A DNA stretch of 64,000 bases from an uncultured Aquimarina sp. Its GTDB lineage: Bacteria; Bacteroidota; Bacteroidia; Flavobacteriales; Flavobacteriaceae. The position numbers and the translations under genes are program-made. Where the stretch lies: assembly GCA_947492105.1 (NCBI GenBank), contig CANLMN010000007.1, positions 62,001-126,000 on the forward strand, read 5' to 3'. Shown here piece after piece: positions 1 through 8,672 of this stretch (the first letter of the stretch is position 1; each line of letters starts with the position of its first letter). The notes below the pieces were generated by a model. The model was given only the letters and a program-made list of their open reading frames with translations. It ran no database searches and was not told where the DNA came from.

Positions 1-423
1 TACATTATCTTTGGTAGCAAAGGTTTCTTTGGTTTTGTGTTTTTTGTCTTCTACAAAAGCTTGACCTTTTTCATGATCAAAATTAATTTCGACATCTTTG
101 GTATACCCTCCTTCATTGATTTTGCGTATAAATCGATAGGGCTTCACTTCGTTTTTGTCTACATAAGATTCGTAATTATCGTCAACTTTGAAGAAAATAC
201 TCAAAAACCCAGAAGATTGTCCTCGTCCAATAATATGATGTACTGGCATGCCATTGTGTTGATCTTCTTTGACCTCCAACGTAGCATAACTGGCAGTAAA
301 CATTCCGTAATGAATTCGAAATTTGAACCATTCTCCAGCATCAAAAGAATGATGTGTTTGCTGTCCTTGTGCGTTGCTTACAAAAACAAGCATAAAAACT
401 AAAAATATACCTAATTTTTTCAT
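1..423 (-). CDS. DUF3108-type secreted protein (C-terminus beyond window)
   Basis: The open frame reads leftwards from an ATG at 421-423 for 141 codons without a stop and leaves the window, so the C-terminus is missing. It begins with a signal peptide (MKKLGIFLVFMLVFVSNAQG) followed by a secreted-type sequence. The stretch FKFRIHYGMFTASYATLEV and the later YRFIRKINEGGYTKD resemble DUF3108 proteins of Bacteroidota and the complete paralogue at 8673-9443, which has YKRNIYEGGYVKKV at the matching place. The function of DUF3108 proteins is unknown; export to the periplasm or envelope is inferred from the signal peptide. The family call is by eye. Confidence 0.7.
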   Translation of the reverse strand, partial: MKKLGIFLVFMLVFVSNAQGQQTHHSFDAGEWFKFRIHYGMFTASYATLEVKEDQHNGMPVHHIIGRGQSSGFLSIFFKVDDNYESYVDKNEVKPYRFIRKINEGGYTKDVEINFDHEKGQAFVEDKKHKTKETFATKDNV

Positions 424-580
424 AGTTGTCATTTTTGGTGGTTTATGAGCTTATTGTCCACATGTTAGTGTCGAGAATCCGTAATAAGTTACATTTATGC
501 CCTTTGGTATAAAGAAGTTATGTACTAAAAAACGTGATTCTAATAAACATGTTACAATTTACGTTCCAAAAAACACAAAT

Positions 581-655
581 GAACTGTAAGAAAATAGGTG
601 CTATTATAAAAAAGTGGTCGTCATTGTCCAAAAACACACCTATTTCTTGTAGTTC
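581..655. repeat. Imperfect inverted repeat, 19-20 bp arms
   Basis: The left arm GAACTGTAAGAAAATAGGTG (581-600) pairs with CACCTATTTCTTGTAGTTC (637-655) with one bulge and two mismatches, around a 36-base spacer. It lies ~160 bases upstream of the DUF3108 gene start on the opposite side from any other gene. It could be a structured RNA, a terminator-like relic or another small palindromic repeat. I see no second copy in the window. Confidence 0.5.
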
Positions 656-835
656 ACAAATATAGCATATTTCCTAAATGCGCTATGTACTCTTCACATT
701 AAATTGATGAATAGTCATGAAGTTTGTCATATTTATGAACCAGTATAATATTTTGAGGTTTCTGGGGTCTGTTACAGTTGAGGTCAGTGCTGCTTTGAAT
801 TTTTTGGAATAAAATGCTTTGTTTTGTTTCAACTT

Positions 836-998
836 GTACCAGTTAAAATGTAATTGTAGGCTAAAATAATTGGAACTATTTTTTGCTAGTTTAAGCTATA
901 AAATTCAAGCATAGCCTTAGCTACGATTTAATTTTATAGCGAAAAAATAGTAGAAAAAGAACTGGGTTATTAGCCTGTAATTATTTTTTAAATGGTAC
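836..998. repeat. Family-2 palindromic element, complete copy
   Basis: A 163-bp imperfect palindrome. It opens with GTACCAGTTAAAATGTAATT (836-855) and closes with a matching inverted arm ending GGTAC (994-998); the outermost ~27 bases of each arm align with only a few mismatches. The centre holds a second inverted pair (TATAAAATT / AATTTTATA). Arms of the same family occur at 4011-4056, 13331-13440, 31178-31250 and 35575-35638. No coding capacity is visible, so it looks like a non-autonomous (MITE- or REP-like) element. Confidence 0.75.
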
Positions 999-1175
999 TA
1001 TATATCATTTAGTTCTGTGTTAGTTATTCCTTGGAGTTACTGTAATACAGTATCTGCCATCCTATTCATTTTTCGGGACCAAAAACAATCGTGATTATGA
1101 TGATACTTTTTTTATGTCATGATACAAAGAAAAAACGTTGATGTATTTTCTAAAAACTTCAGACTGCAAAGGGCT

Positions 1176-2300
1176 TTACAGTGTGCCTCGTTGTTCCTGT
1201 TCTCGCTCAATAGCCTCAAATAGTGCTTTGAAATTTCCTTTGCCAAAGGATTGTGCGCCTTTGCGTTGTATGATTTCAAAGAAAAGCGTAGGGCGATCTA
1301 GTACTGGTTTGGTGAATATTTGTAGCAAATATCCCTCCTCATCGCGATCGATAAGTATTCCTAGTTCTTTGAGCGGTTCCAAATCCTCGTCAATGGTACC
1401 TACACGATCTAGGACAGTTTCGTAATAGGAGGCTGGGATCGTTAAGAAATCAACGCCTCGTTGTTGTAACTGAGATACCGTCTCAATGATATTGTCTGTA
1501 GCTAACGCCATATGTTGGACACCCGCACCATTATAGAAATCGATATATTCTTCGATTTGGGATTTTTTTCGCCCAATAGCTGGCTCGTTGATAGGAAACT
1601 TGATCCGTCCATTGCCATTACTCATCACTTTGCTCATCAACGCGGTATAGTCTGTAGAGATATCTTTGTCATCAAAAGAGACCAGTTGCGCAAACCCCAT
1701 TACGTGCGTGTAGAAGTCGCACCATTCATTCATTTCATTCCATCCTACATTTCCGACGATATGATCTACATATTTGAGACCAACATCTGTTGTTTTGTAT
1801 GTTTTGTCCCAAGCTTTGTATCCTGGCAAAAATGCCCCACTATAGTTTTTGCGTTCGACAAAAATATGGATTGTTTCTCCGTAGGTATGAATCCCAGAGC
1901 GTATGACGGTGCCATTCTCATCTTTTTCCATGGTGGGTTGTAGATATGGTTTTGCACCTCTTTTGATAGTTTCTTCAAAACTCTTGGTGGCATCATCTAC
2001 CCATAATGCCAGTATTTTGACAGCATCTCCATGGCTGTTGATATGTGAGTTTATAGGGCCGTCTGGATGTAAGGGTGAGGTGAGTACTAAACGGATTTTT
2101 CCTTGTTGTAAGACATAAGATGTCTGGTGTTTTTGTCCGGTCTCAAGTCCAGAATAGGCAATGGGTTGGAATCCCCAAGCGGTTTGATAATAGTAGGCGG
2201 CTTGCTTTGCGTTACCTACATAGAATTCTATATAATCAGTACCTAATAAGGGCAAAAAATCCTCTGCCTGAGGGATGAGTTTTTTTAGAGGTGTTGTCAT
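1176..2300 (-). CDS. hppD: 4-hydroxyphenylpyruvate dioxygenase
   Basis: Converts 4-hydroxyphenylpyruvate to homogentisate in tyrosine catabolism; a cytosolic non-haem Fe(II) enzyme. The 374-aa length is usual for the family. Two vicinal-oxygen-chelate halves are visible: residues ~20-150 and ~175-345. The three iron ligands are placed as expected: H180 (VDHIVGN), H263 (GVQHMAL) and E342 (LFFEIIQRKG), the last beside the conserved C-terminal QSFGKGNFKALFEAIE segment. It follows hmgA, which makes the next enzyme of the pathway, on the same strand with a 250-bp gap. That gap holds a palindromic repeat, so the two may or may not share a transcript. Nothing looks damaged. Confidence 0.96.
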   Translation of the reverse strand: MTTPLKKLIPQAEDFLPLLGTDYIEFYVGNAKQAAYYYQTAWGFQPIAYSGLETGQKHQTSYVLQQGKIRLVLTSPLHPDGPINSHINSHGDAVKILALWVDDATKSFEETIKRGAKPYLQPTMEKDENGTVIRSGIHTYGETIHIFVERKNYSGAFLPGYKAWDKTYKTTDVGLKYVDHIVGNVGWNEMNEWCDFYTHVMGFAQLVSFDDKDISTDYTALMSKVMSNGNGRIKFPINEPAIGRKKSQIEEYIDFYNGAGVQHMALATDNIIETVSQLQQRGVDFLTIPASYYETVLDRVGTIDEDLEPLKELGILIDRDEEGYLLQIFTKPVLDRPTLFFEIIQRKGAQSFGKGNFKALFEAIEREQEQRGTL

Positions 2301-2344
2301 TTGTTTGTTGTTTTTTTATGCGATAGTATGCGTATCGAGTGTAT

Positions 2345-2512
2345 GAATAGAACTCTTCTTGATTTTTCGTTTTGGACCGAAAAGGAGATAAAATTTGACC
2401 AGATAGGACGCTTTTTTGCAATTCGTAGCAGCACTACAGATTAGAAAATCAACGAGATATAGGCGAATTTGATTCATTTTTTAGAAAAAAGAAAAAGTCA
2501 AGATACGTTCGT
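2345..2512. repeat. Family-3 palindromic element between hmgA and hppD
   Basis: Around 2365-2510 the sequence matches 51700-51840 at several points: GAGATaAAATTTGAcCAGAT, then AGACGC/GGACGC with a T-run, GTAGCAGCaCTACAGA, ATATAG, and a closing AAAAAGTCAAGATACG. The closing segment is the inverse of CTTCTTGATTTTTCG near 2353, giving weak terminal inverted repeats. A diverged relative with clear 15-bp inverted ends is at 13461-13599. No coding content; boundaries are approximate. Confidence 0.6.
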
Positions 2513-2550
2513 AAATAATAGTTAAAAGGAAGATGTGATTGTGTAAATTT

Positions 2551-3708
2551 TTATGCTAACCAAGATCGATAATAATCGGGATCAGAAATTTTTATAGCCT
2601 CCTCTGTTAACATTAGTGGTTTGAAGGTGTCGACCATTACAGCCAATTCTTCTGTTTTAGTTTTTCCAATGCTTCGTTCTGTTGCTCCGGGGTGTGGACC
2701 ATGTGGGATACCAGCAGGATGTAATGAAATATGTCCTGCCGAGATATCGTTACGACTCATGAAATCTCCATCAACATAATAGAGAACCTCGTCGCTATCA
2801 ATATTGCTATGATTATAAGGTGCAGGAATACTGTCTGGATGGTAATCGTATAGTCTAGGGACAAAAGAACAAACAACAAAGGCACTGGTCTCGAATGTTT
2901 GATGTACTGGTGGTGGTTGGTGAATACGCCCAGTAATTGGTTCAAAATCATGTATCGAAAAGGCGTAAGGAAAATTATAGCCGTCATACCCGATTACATC
3001 AAAGGGATGTGTAGTATATGTTACGTCAAAGATTTGCCCTCCCTTGCGGATTTTGATCAAGAAATCCCCTTGTTTGTCGTATGTTTCTAAAGAATGTGGT
3101 CTACGTAGATCTCGCTCACAATAAGGTGCGTGCTCTAGGAGCTGTCCAAACCAATTGCGATACCGTTTTGGGGTGTAGATCGGATAACGAGATGTTACGA
3201 TGAATAAACGATTGTCGTTGTTGTCAAACTCCAAGGTGTAAATGGTGCCTCTAGGGATTAGAAGATAGTCGCCATATTTGAAATCTAATGTTCCCAAGTG
3301 ACTTCGTAATTTGCCACTTCCTTTGTGAATAAACAAAAGCTCATCAGCATCTGTATTTTTATAAAAGTAATTAGAAGTTGTATCAGTCGGAGCGGCTAGT
3401 TCAATATCGAGATCGTTATTTGTTAATAGGATTTTTCTACTTTGTAGATATGTTTTTTCAGATGGAATTTGAAATCCATCAAGACGATGGGATTGTATAT
3501 TGTTAGCACATGCGATTTTTGGTGCTACATTGTAGGTTTTGCCAATTTTCTTGATCTGCGTAGGGCGGTGTACATGATAACTTGTCGTGGTCATTCCGTC
3601 AAAGCCGATGGTGCCAAAAACCTGTTCATAGTATAGGGTGTTATCCGCTTTCTTGAAGATGGTATGACGCTTGGGTGGTATGATTCCTAGATTGTGATAA
3701 AAAGGCAT
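2551..3708 (-). CDS. hmgA: Homogentisate 1,2-dioxygenase
   Basis: Opens the aromatic ring of homogentisate to maleylacetoacetate, the step after HppD. The 385-aa protein is of the shorter bacterial type with a cupin fold. Signature stretches: FGTIGFDGMTTTSYHVHRPT near the N-terminus (30-50), a cupin strand region at 120-170, and the metal-binding end with YNHSNIDSDEVLYY (H300, E307) and HPAGIPHGPHPG (H330, H336, H339). These residues correspond to the His/Glu/His iron site of the family; exact assignment of the last histidine needs an alignment. Downstream hppD on the same strand supports the call. ATG start at 3706-3708. Confidence 0.93.
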   Translation of the reverse strand: MPFYHNLGIIPPKRHTIFKKADNTLYYEQVFGTIGFDGMTTTSYHVHRPTQIKKIGKTYNVAPKIACANNIQSHRLDGFQIPSEKTYLQSRKILLTNNDLDIELAAPTDTTSNYFYKNTDADELLFIHKGSGKLRSHLGTLDFKYGDYLLIPRGTIYTLEFDNNDNRLFIVTSRYPIYTPKRYRNWFGQLLEHAPYCERDLRRPHSLETYDKQGDFLIKIRKGGQIFDVTYTTHPFDVIGYDGYNFPYAFSIHDFEPITGRIHQPPPVHQTFETSAFVVCSFVPRLYDYHPDSIPAPYNHSNIDSDEVLYYVDGDFMSRNDISAGHISLHPAGIPHGPHPGATERSIGKTKTEELAVMVDTFKPLMLTEEAIKISDPDYYRSWLA

Positions 3709-4010
3709 AGCATGAATTTTTGGATTAAAAAAAATACTGTTAGATGTAGTGCCTATGAATTGTTGATTTAGAAAAGTTTTCTAAAATGAACAAAATCAAA
3801 ATGGATCAAGGACGTTATTCGGGACTGCGCTTGATGAGGAAATGAAGAGCGAGTAAAAGATCTTGCCAATGTTTTGCCATACTATAAATATCGCAAATTT
3901 TTGGAAAGAAGACTGTTAAAGAGAGGTGAAAATACTTTTGCTGTTATAGAAGCGCCTTGTTTTTTTTGGTTTTTGGGCTTTTATATGTCAAAAAAACACT
4001 TCGATTATCA

Positions 4011-4056
4011 AAAGATAGTTTAATTATTTTAGCCTACAATTACATTTTGATTGGTT
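4011..4056. repeat. Family-2 palindromic element, single arm
   Basis: The segment TTTAATTATTTTAGCCTACA (from ~4019) and the following ATTACATTTTGATTGG are the inverse of the family-2 left arm seen at 836-885 and 31186-31225. The partner arm is absent, so this is a truncated or decayed copy. It lies 35 bases from the family-1 copy at 4090. Confidence 0.6.
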
Positions 4057-4089
4057 TTAGATGGAAAAATAACAAGTCGATATACGACA

Positions 4090-4242
4090 TTATACCATTT
4101 GTTGGTTGAATTTACCGGAAAGAAAAATTAAGATTTTTTTGTTTCAGCTTTAGCAGATAGTTATGGTTTATTTTTATGCTGAAGCTGAGGCGAAAAAAGA
4201 AAATTTTATCCCAGTAGATTCAAAGTATAAATGGTGTTATAT
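4090..4242. repeat. Family-1 palindromic element, copy A
   Basis: A 153-bp element with inverted ends (TATACCATTTGTTG... and ...ATAAATGGTGTTATA) and an inner inverted pair, TTTCAGCTTTAGCA / TGCTGAAGCTGA. It matches copies at 13609-13774, 41547-41713 (inverted) and 61779-61947, for example at ACCGGAAAGAAAAATTAAGA. About 13 bases of the centre present in the other copies are missing here. No coding content. Confidence 0.8.
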
Positions 4243-4365
4243 AGCTAATTTGATATAGTTGGTATAAGGAGCTAAGTGTAAATTTCAAGTGTTTTTTGGG
4301 AAACATACCAAGACCAATTCTGTGCAAATGTTGCTGATGAATACCGGTAAAGCGCCATTTTTTTT

Positions 4366-6624
4366 CTAAAACCAAAGACCAAGGCTAAAAAACCAGAGGC
4401 TCTGAGCTTGTTCGGGAGAATAAGTGTATTTGAATTGTAATGGTCCTACGATACTGTCAAATCCATACCCCAATGCGTAGCCACTATAGGATGGTGAAGA
4501 AATCCATTCATCACTAACAAATATAGCATCTCCAGCATTGGCAAAATTAGCAGTGGCGTTAAAGTGATGGTTTTTAAACGGATTATAATCAAATGTTAAT
4601 GCAACTTTGGTATAATTGTTTTCTGTGATACCAAAAAAATCATAGCCATAGAATGGTTTGAAATTATTGATCATTTTAGCGCCAAAACCTCCAAGATTAA
4701 AATCCAACGATTTGAGATCTGTAATTCCTATTTTGGCTCCGGCTTCTAATTCGGAGAGCATCGAAAGGTTGTTCGTAATTTTATTGGCATAGCCAAAGTG
4801 ACCTTTGGCAACAGAAAATTCGCTAAATCCTTGTGTAAAATCAGAAGAATAGAGGAATAAATGAAAATCTCCATCAAAGAAAATCCCAGTTTTTGGAAAG
4901 TGACGATTGTCAAAGCTGTCAAATTTGAGATACGAAAATACACTTAAGTAATCGCTATTGTCAAAAACAGTTCGTGGGAGTTGATCAATATCTTCTCCTA
5001 TGGTCTCTGATAAGATTTTTAGCCGTTTATGCTCACTTCCTATACCAAAAGAGAAAGTTTGTTTGAGTAGCGTTTCGATGTATACCTGTGTGGTGAAATC
5101 TGTGTATTTTAAACTAATTTGATTAACGTCTGCTGGTGGTAGTCTAAAACTTTTGCGGATAAATTCGTATTGTAAATCTTTTTCAAACTCTGTATATTGA
5201 TGTTTTACCCCAACACTCCAATAAAACCCTTTGTCGACATAATAATCAATTTCGTATCGAATATTATCACCAAGAATTAAATCCATGGAGAGGACATCAT
5301 TGTTGAAAAGTAAACTTTTTTGGGTTACATTAATTAATCCAGAGGTTTTGTATAGGTCGTCATAATGTAGAGCAAAGCGTAATAGAGATTTGTTTGTGCT
5401 TTCTTCTAGATTTAGTGTTAATTGTTTGCTGTCTTTTAGGTTCAAGAGTCGATAATCAATTCGGTCAAAATTTCCTGTGGCGGATAAATTATTGATTCCC
5501 TGATTTAATTTTTTGTATGTGGTTCTTACAGGGGTTTGTAGTTTTAGCTTACCTTTTATGTAAGATCTAGGATATCGTTGATTTCCTGATATTGAAACCC
5601 CCTTGATGTATAAAGAATCTTCTTGCTGAGGTTGGAGTTGCGTTATAGTTCTAGGTTTTTGTTGTTGTGCTATTTGGCGTAACAGGGGTAGTTGTGCTCG
5701 CGCAGCAGCCTCTCCATTAGTGATGATTTCAGAGCCTTTGCTGAAATCTAATACAGAGAAATCGGTAATATCAGGTTTGATATAGATATCTGTAGAAGGA
5801 ATTTTGTTTTCCATGTCTTCAATCGTTCTAAAATTACTGATTTGTACCATGATATCCGTTACCGAATTCAATTCGTTACGTTTGATCAGGCTATCTTGGA
5901 CATCAACTCCAATAATAACTTCAGCACCTTTTTTTCGTACTTCTTGGACTGGATAGTTGTTGGAGACTCCTCCATCTGTCATTACAATCCCTTTGATCGT
6001 TACGGGGCTAAAAATTGATGGGAGTGCACTACTTGCAGAAACGGCTCTTGGTAGATAGCCTCGATCTAATAGAACTTGTTTTCCAGTTTCTATATTCGTG
6101 GCGACACACAAAAAGGGGATGGGCAGTTTGTCAAAATCTTGTACTCCGTCTACATGAGCTGTTAGTCTAGAGAAAAGGTTGTAAAAGTTTTGTCCTTTGG
6201 ATAAACCTTTGGGTAGTTCTACTTTGAACTTATCAAAGGGTAGGGATAGTGCGTATTTTTCGGAATCTTCTCGTTCATAAAAAGTTTTAGCAGATCTAGG
6301 TAGATCATCCTGAATCAAAATATTAAAATCAACCGTTCTAAAAATAGAATCTAATTGTTTTGCTCGATATCCTGCAGCATATAGTGCTCCGATAACAGCG
6401 CCCATGCTGGACCCACCTATATAATCGACGCGAACTCCTGATTCTTCCAGAACTTTGATTACACCAATGTGCGCAAGCCCTTTGGCTCCTCCTCCACTGA
6501 GTACTAGGCCTACCTTAATATCTTTGTTTTTAATGCTATCAGTTACAATTGTTGATGGCATAGTTTCTTGAGCAGAAATATGGAGGCATATGCAAAAAGT
6601 AAGTATGGATATAACTTTTTTCAT
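4366..6624 (-). CDS. Patatin-like phospholipase fused to POTRA / Omp85 barrel
   Basis: A 752-aa envelope protein with three parts. A signal peptide (residues 1-19) precedes a patatin hydrolase domain (~35-330) with the oxyanion loop SGGGAKG (43-49), the GSSMG elbow with nucleophile S73, and the DGG motif with D217. A short POTRA-like segment (~345-420) follows, and the C-terminal ~330 residues look like an Omp85/surface-antigen outer-membrane barrel ending in W-F. Known relatives (PlpD type) are lipid hydrolases exposed through their own barrel; I infer the same here, substrate unknown. Its ATG overlaps the uvrC stop by 4 bases (ATGA), so the two are translationally coupled. Confidence 0.88.
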   Translation of the reverse strand: MKKVISILTFCICLHISAQETMPSTIVTDSIKNKDIKVGLVLSGGGAKGLAHIGVIKVLEESGVRVDYIGGSSMGAVIGALYAAGYRAKQLDSIFRTVDFNILIQDDLPRSAKTFYEREDSEKYALSLPFDKFKVELPKGLSKGQNFYNLFSRLTAHVDGVQDFDKLPIPFLCVATNIETGKQVLLDRGYLPRAVSASSALPSIFSPVTIKGIVMTDGGVSNNYPVQEVRKKGAEVIIGVDVQDSLIKRNELNSVTDIMVQISNFRTIEDMENKIPSTDIYIKPDITDFSVLDFSKGSEIITNGEAAARAQLPLLRQIAQQQKPRTITQLQPQQEDSLYIKGVSISGNQRYPRSYIKGKLKLQTPVRTTYKKLNQGINNLSATGNFDRIDYRLLNLKDSKQLTLNLEESTNKSLLRFALHYDDLYKTSGLINVTQKSLLFNNDVLSMDLILGDNIRYEIDYYVDKGFYWSVGVKHQYTEFEKDLQYEFIRKSFRLPPADVNQISLKYTDFTTQVYIETLLKQTFSFGIGSEHKRLKILSETIGEDIDQLPRTVFDNSDYLSVFSYLKFDSFDNRHFPKTGIFFDGDFHLFLYSSDFTQGFSEFSVAKGHFGYANKITNNLSMLSELEAGAKIGITDLKSLDFNLGGFGAKMINNFKPFYGYDFFGITENNYTKVALTFDYNPFKNHHFNATANFANAGDAIFVSDEWISSPSYSGYALGYGFDSIVGPLQFKYTYSPEQAQSLWFFSLGLWF

Positions 6625-8426
6625 GGAGTTTGTTGCTCTTGATAGAATTTGTAAATGATATTTCCTTTTGATACTCCTACAACTTCTTGTAATTCTTTGA
6701 GAGAGGCCTCTTTAATTCTTTTGACAGATCGAAAATGTTTAAGCAATGCAATAGCTGTTTTTTCTCCAATACCAGCAATATCATCCAATTCCGTTTCTAA
6801 TGCAGCTTTGCTCCTTTTTTGTCGATGAAAAGTAATTCCAAAACGGTGTGCTTCGTTACGTAAATGTTGGATGACTTTGAGTGATTCTGATCTTTTGTCC
6901 AAATACAAAGGTATGGAATCTCCAGGGTAATAGATTTCCTCTAATCGTTTTGCAATACCCACAATAGTAACTTTTCCTCGTAACCCCAAATCTTCCAGAG
7001 CTTTGAGGCCAGAAGATAATTGTCCTTTTCCTCCATCTACAATAATTAGTTGCGGTAGAGGTTCTTTTTCTTCCAACAATCGTTTGTAACGACGATATAC
7101 AACTTCTTCCATAGAAGCAAAATCATCAGGGCCTTCTACTGTTTTGATATTAAATTTGCGATAGTCTTTTTTACTTGGTTTCCCATCCTTGAATACCACA
7201 CAGGCTGCAACAGGGTTTGTTCCTTGAATGTTGGAGTTGTCAAAACATTCTATGTGTCGAGGTTCTTGAGGTAATCGCAAATCTTTTTTCATCTGTCCCA
7301 TCAAACGGTTTACATGTCGATCAGGGTCCGTAATTTTTATTTGTTTAAAACGTTCTTGACGAAAATATTTGGCATTGCGAAGTGATAGTTCTAGGATTTT
7401 TTTCTTGTCTCCTAGTTTTGGGATTGTCACTTTGAGCCCCTCACCTATTTCAACTTTCATAGGAACATATAATTCCTTGCAAGTGGAGTTAAAGCGTTGG
7501 CGCAATTCTATAATGGCTAGTTCTAGTAGCTCTTGATCACTTTCTTGTAGTTTTTTCTTAATTTCGATGGTATGGGATCTTATGATCGATCCATGTGCTA
7601 GCTGTAAGTAGTTGACGTAGCCAAATGCCTCGTCACTCATGATAGAAAAGACGTCTACATTTGTGATATTTGGGTTTACTACGGTCGATTTTACTTGATA
7701 GTTTTCTAGGACTTCAATTTTGTCCTTGATTCGTTGCGCTTCTTCAAATTCCATATTTTGCGCATAATGATGCATTTGATCCCGAAAACGACTCAAAGAA
7801 TCCTTGAAATTTCCTTTTATAATTTGCCGGATAGCCTCGATGTTTTCATGATATTCTTTTTCACTTTGCAAATCTTCACAGGGACCTTTGCAGTTTTTGA
7901 GATGGTACTCTAAACAAACTTTGTAGTTGCCATTTTCGATTTTAGTTTTGGATAGATCGTAATTGCAAGTACGTAATTGGTATAAATCTTTGATTAGTTC
8001 AAGGAGTATATTTACAGTTTTGAAACTTGTATAAGGACCAAAATATTCGCTACCATCTTTGATAATTCTTCTTGTTGGGAATATTCTAGGAAACCGTTCA
8101 TTTTTGATGCAGATCCAAGGGTACGTCTTGTCATCTTTGAGCAAGACATTAAATCGAGGCTGATGTTTCTTGATCAGATTGTTTTCGAGTAATAGCGCAT
8201 CTGTCTCTGTTGCGACTACAATATGGCGTATTTCTACAATTTTTTTGACCAGAACTGCAATTCTGTAGCTGTCATGACTTTTGGTAAAGTAGGAGCTAAC
8301 ACGTTTTTTGAGATTTTTGGCTTTCCCTATATATAATAACTTCCCATTAGAGTCATAATATTGATAAACTCCAGGAGTTGTGGGCAGTGTTTGTAATTGA
8401 ATCGTTATGGCTGGAGTTTGTAACAT
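6621..8426 (-). CDS. uvrC: Excinuclease ABC subunit C
   Basis: Makes the dual incisions of nucleotide excision repair with UvrAB. The protein is 601 aa when started at the ATG 8424-8426 (MLQTPAITIQ), the usual family length. A longer frame upstream would add 33 residues with no family match. Domains: GIY-YIG nuclease (TPGVYQYYDSNGKLLYIGKAKNL, quoted in part: PGVYQYY and YIGKAKNLKKR), a UvrB-contacting UVR region around residues 200-240, the RNase-H-like C-terminal nuclease (ECFDNSNIQGTNPVA; DGGKGQL), and a helix-hairpin-helix end (DDIAGIGEKTAIALLKHF). A consensus promoter abuts this ATG. The stop overlaps the next gene. Confidence 0.96.
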   Translation of the reverse strand: MLQTPAITIQLQTLPTTPGVYQYYDSNGKLLYIGKAKNLKKRVSSYFTKSHDSYRIAVLVKKIVEIRHIVVATETDALLLENNLIKKHQPRFNVLLKDDKTYPWICIKNERFPRIFPTRRIIKDGSEYFGPYTSFKTVNILLELIKDLYQLRTCNYDLSKTKIENGNYKVCLEYHLKNCKGPCEDLQSEKEYHENIEAIRQIIKGNFKDSLSRFRDQMHHYAQNMEFEEAQRIKDKIEVLENYQVKSTVVNPNITNVDVFSIMSDEAFGYVNYLQLAHGSIIRSHTIEIKKKLQESDQELLELAIIELRQRFNSTCKELYVPMKVEIGEGLKVTIPKLGDKKKILELSLRNAKYFRQERFKQIKITDPDRHVNRLMGQMKKDLRLPQEPRHIECFDNSNIQGTNPVAACVVFKDGKPSKKDYRKFNIKTVEGPDDFASMEEVVYRRYKRLLEEKEPLPQLIIVDGGKGQLSSGLKALEDLGLRGKVTIVGIAKRLEEIYYPGDSIPLYLDKRSESLKVIQHLRNEAHRFGITFHRQKRSKAALETELDDIAGIGEKTAIALLKHFRSVKRIKEASLKELQEVVGVSKGNIIYKFYQEQQTP

Positions 8427-8429
8427 ATT

Positions 8430-8459
8430 CAAAGGTAAAATTAAAGTCGGAATATGCAA
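8430..8459 (-). promoter_or_regulatory. Bacteroidota-type promoter of uvrC
   Basis: On the minus strand: TTG (8459-8457), 19 bases, then TACCTTTG (8437-8430), a perfect fit to the TTG-N19-TAnnTTTG pattern of the Bacteroidota primary sigma factor. Only three bases separate the -7 box from the uvrC ATG, so the transcript would start at or inside the start codon. Confidence 0.7.
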
Positions 8460-8672
8460 TGCAAATAGAATGTTAGAAATGTGAGATTTTTCGGTTGATC
8501 TGGGGCTTATTTGTTGTTGTCCCAATGATCTTGGCCTATTTTTTTTGGGTTATCGAATAGTGTTTGAAACAGTTAAAATAAAATTTCATGAAAAACGTAC
8601 GGATGATAATTTAGGCATACTTATATATTTTGAATATATTTATTCGTTTTTTCAAACTAAAATATTTTTTTT

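Larger units (their letters stand above)
424..1175. other. Gene-free stretch with inverted repeats
   Basis: No supportable gene lies in these 752 bases; short frames here lack family resemblance. The stretch holds a 75-base inverted repeat at 581-655 and a complete family-2 palindromic element at 836-998, listed separately. The rest shows nothing I recognise. Confidence 0.6.
3709..4365. other. Gene-free stretch with two repeat elements
   Basis: These 657 bases between two minus-strand genes hold no convincing frame. A family-2 half-element (4011-4056) is followed within 40 bases by a family-1 element (4090-4242). The stretch at 3780-4000 shows nothing I recognise. Confidence 0.6.

Noticed and set aside
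836-998. CRISPR-like or attachment-site interpretation of the palindromic elements
   Set aside because: Copies are dispersed singly with no regular spacers, no cas genes and no integrase.
1138-1425. Plus-strand frame over the hppD 3' end
   Set aside because: Low-complexity Ser/Arg shadow of a well-supported minus-strand gene.
2236-2421. 61-aa frame upstream of hppD
   Set aside because: Overlaps the hppD start and part of a family-3 repeat; composition is not protein-like.
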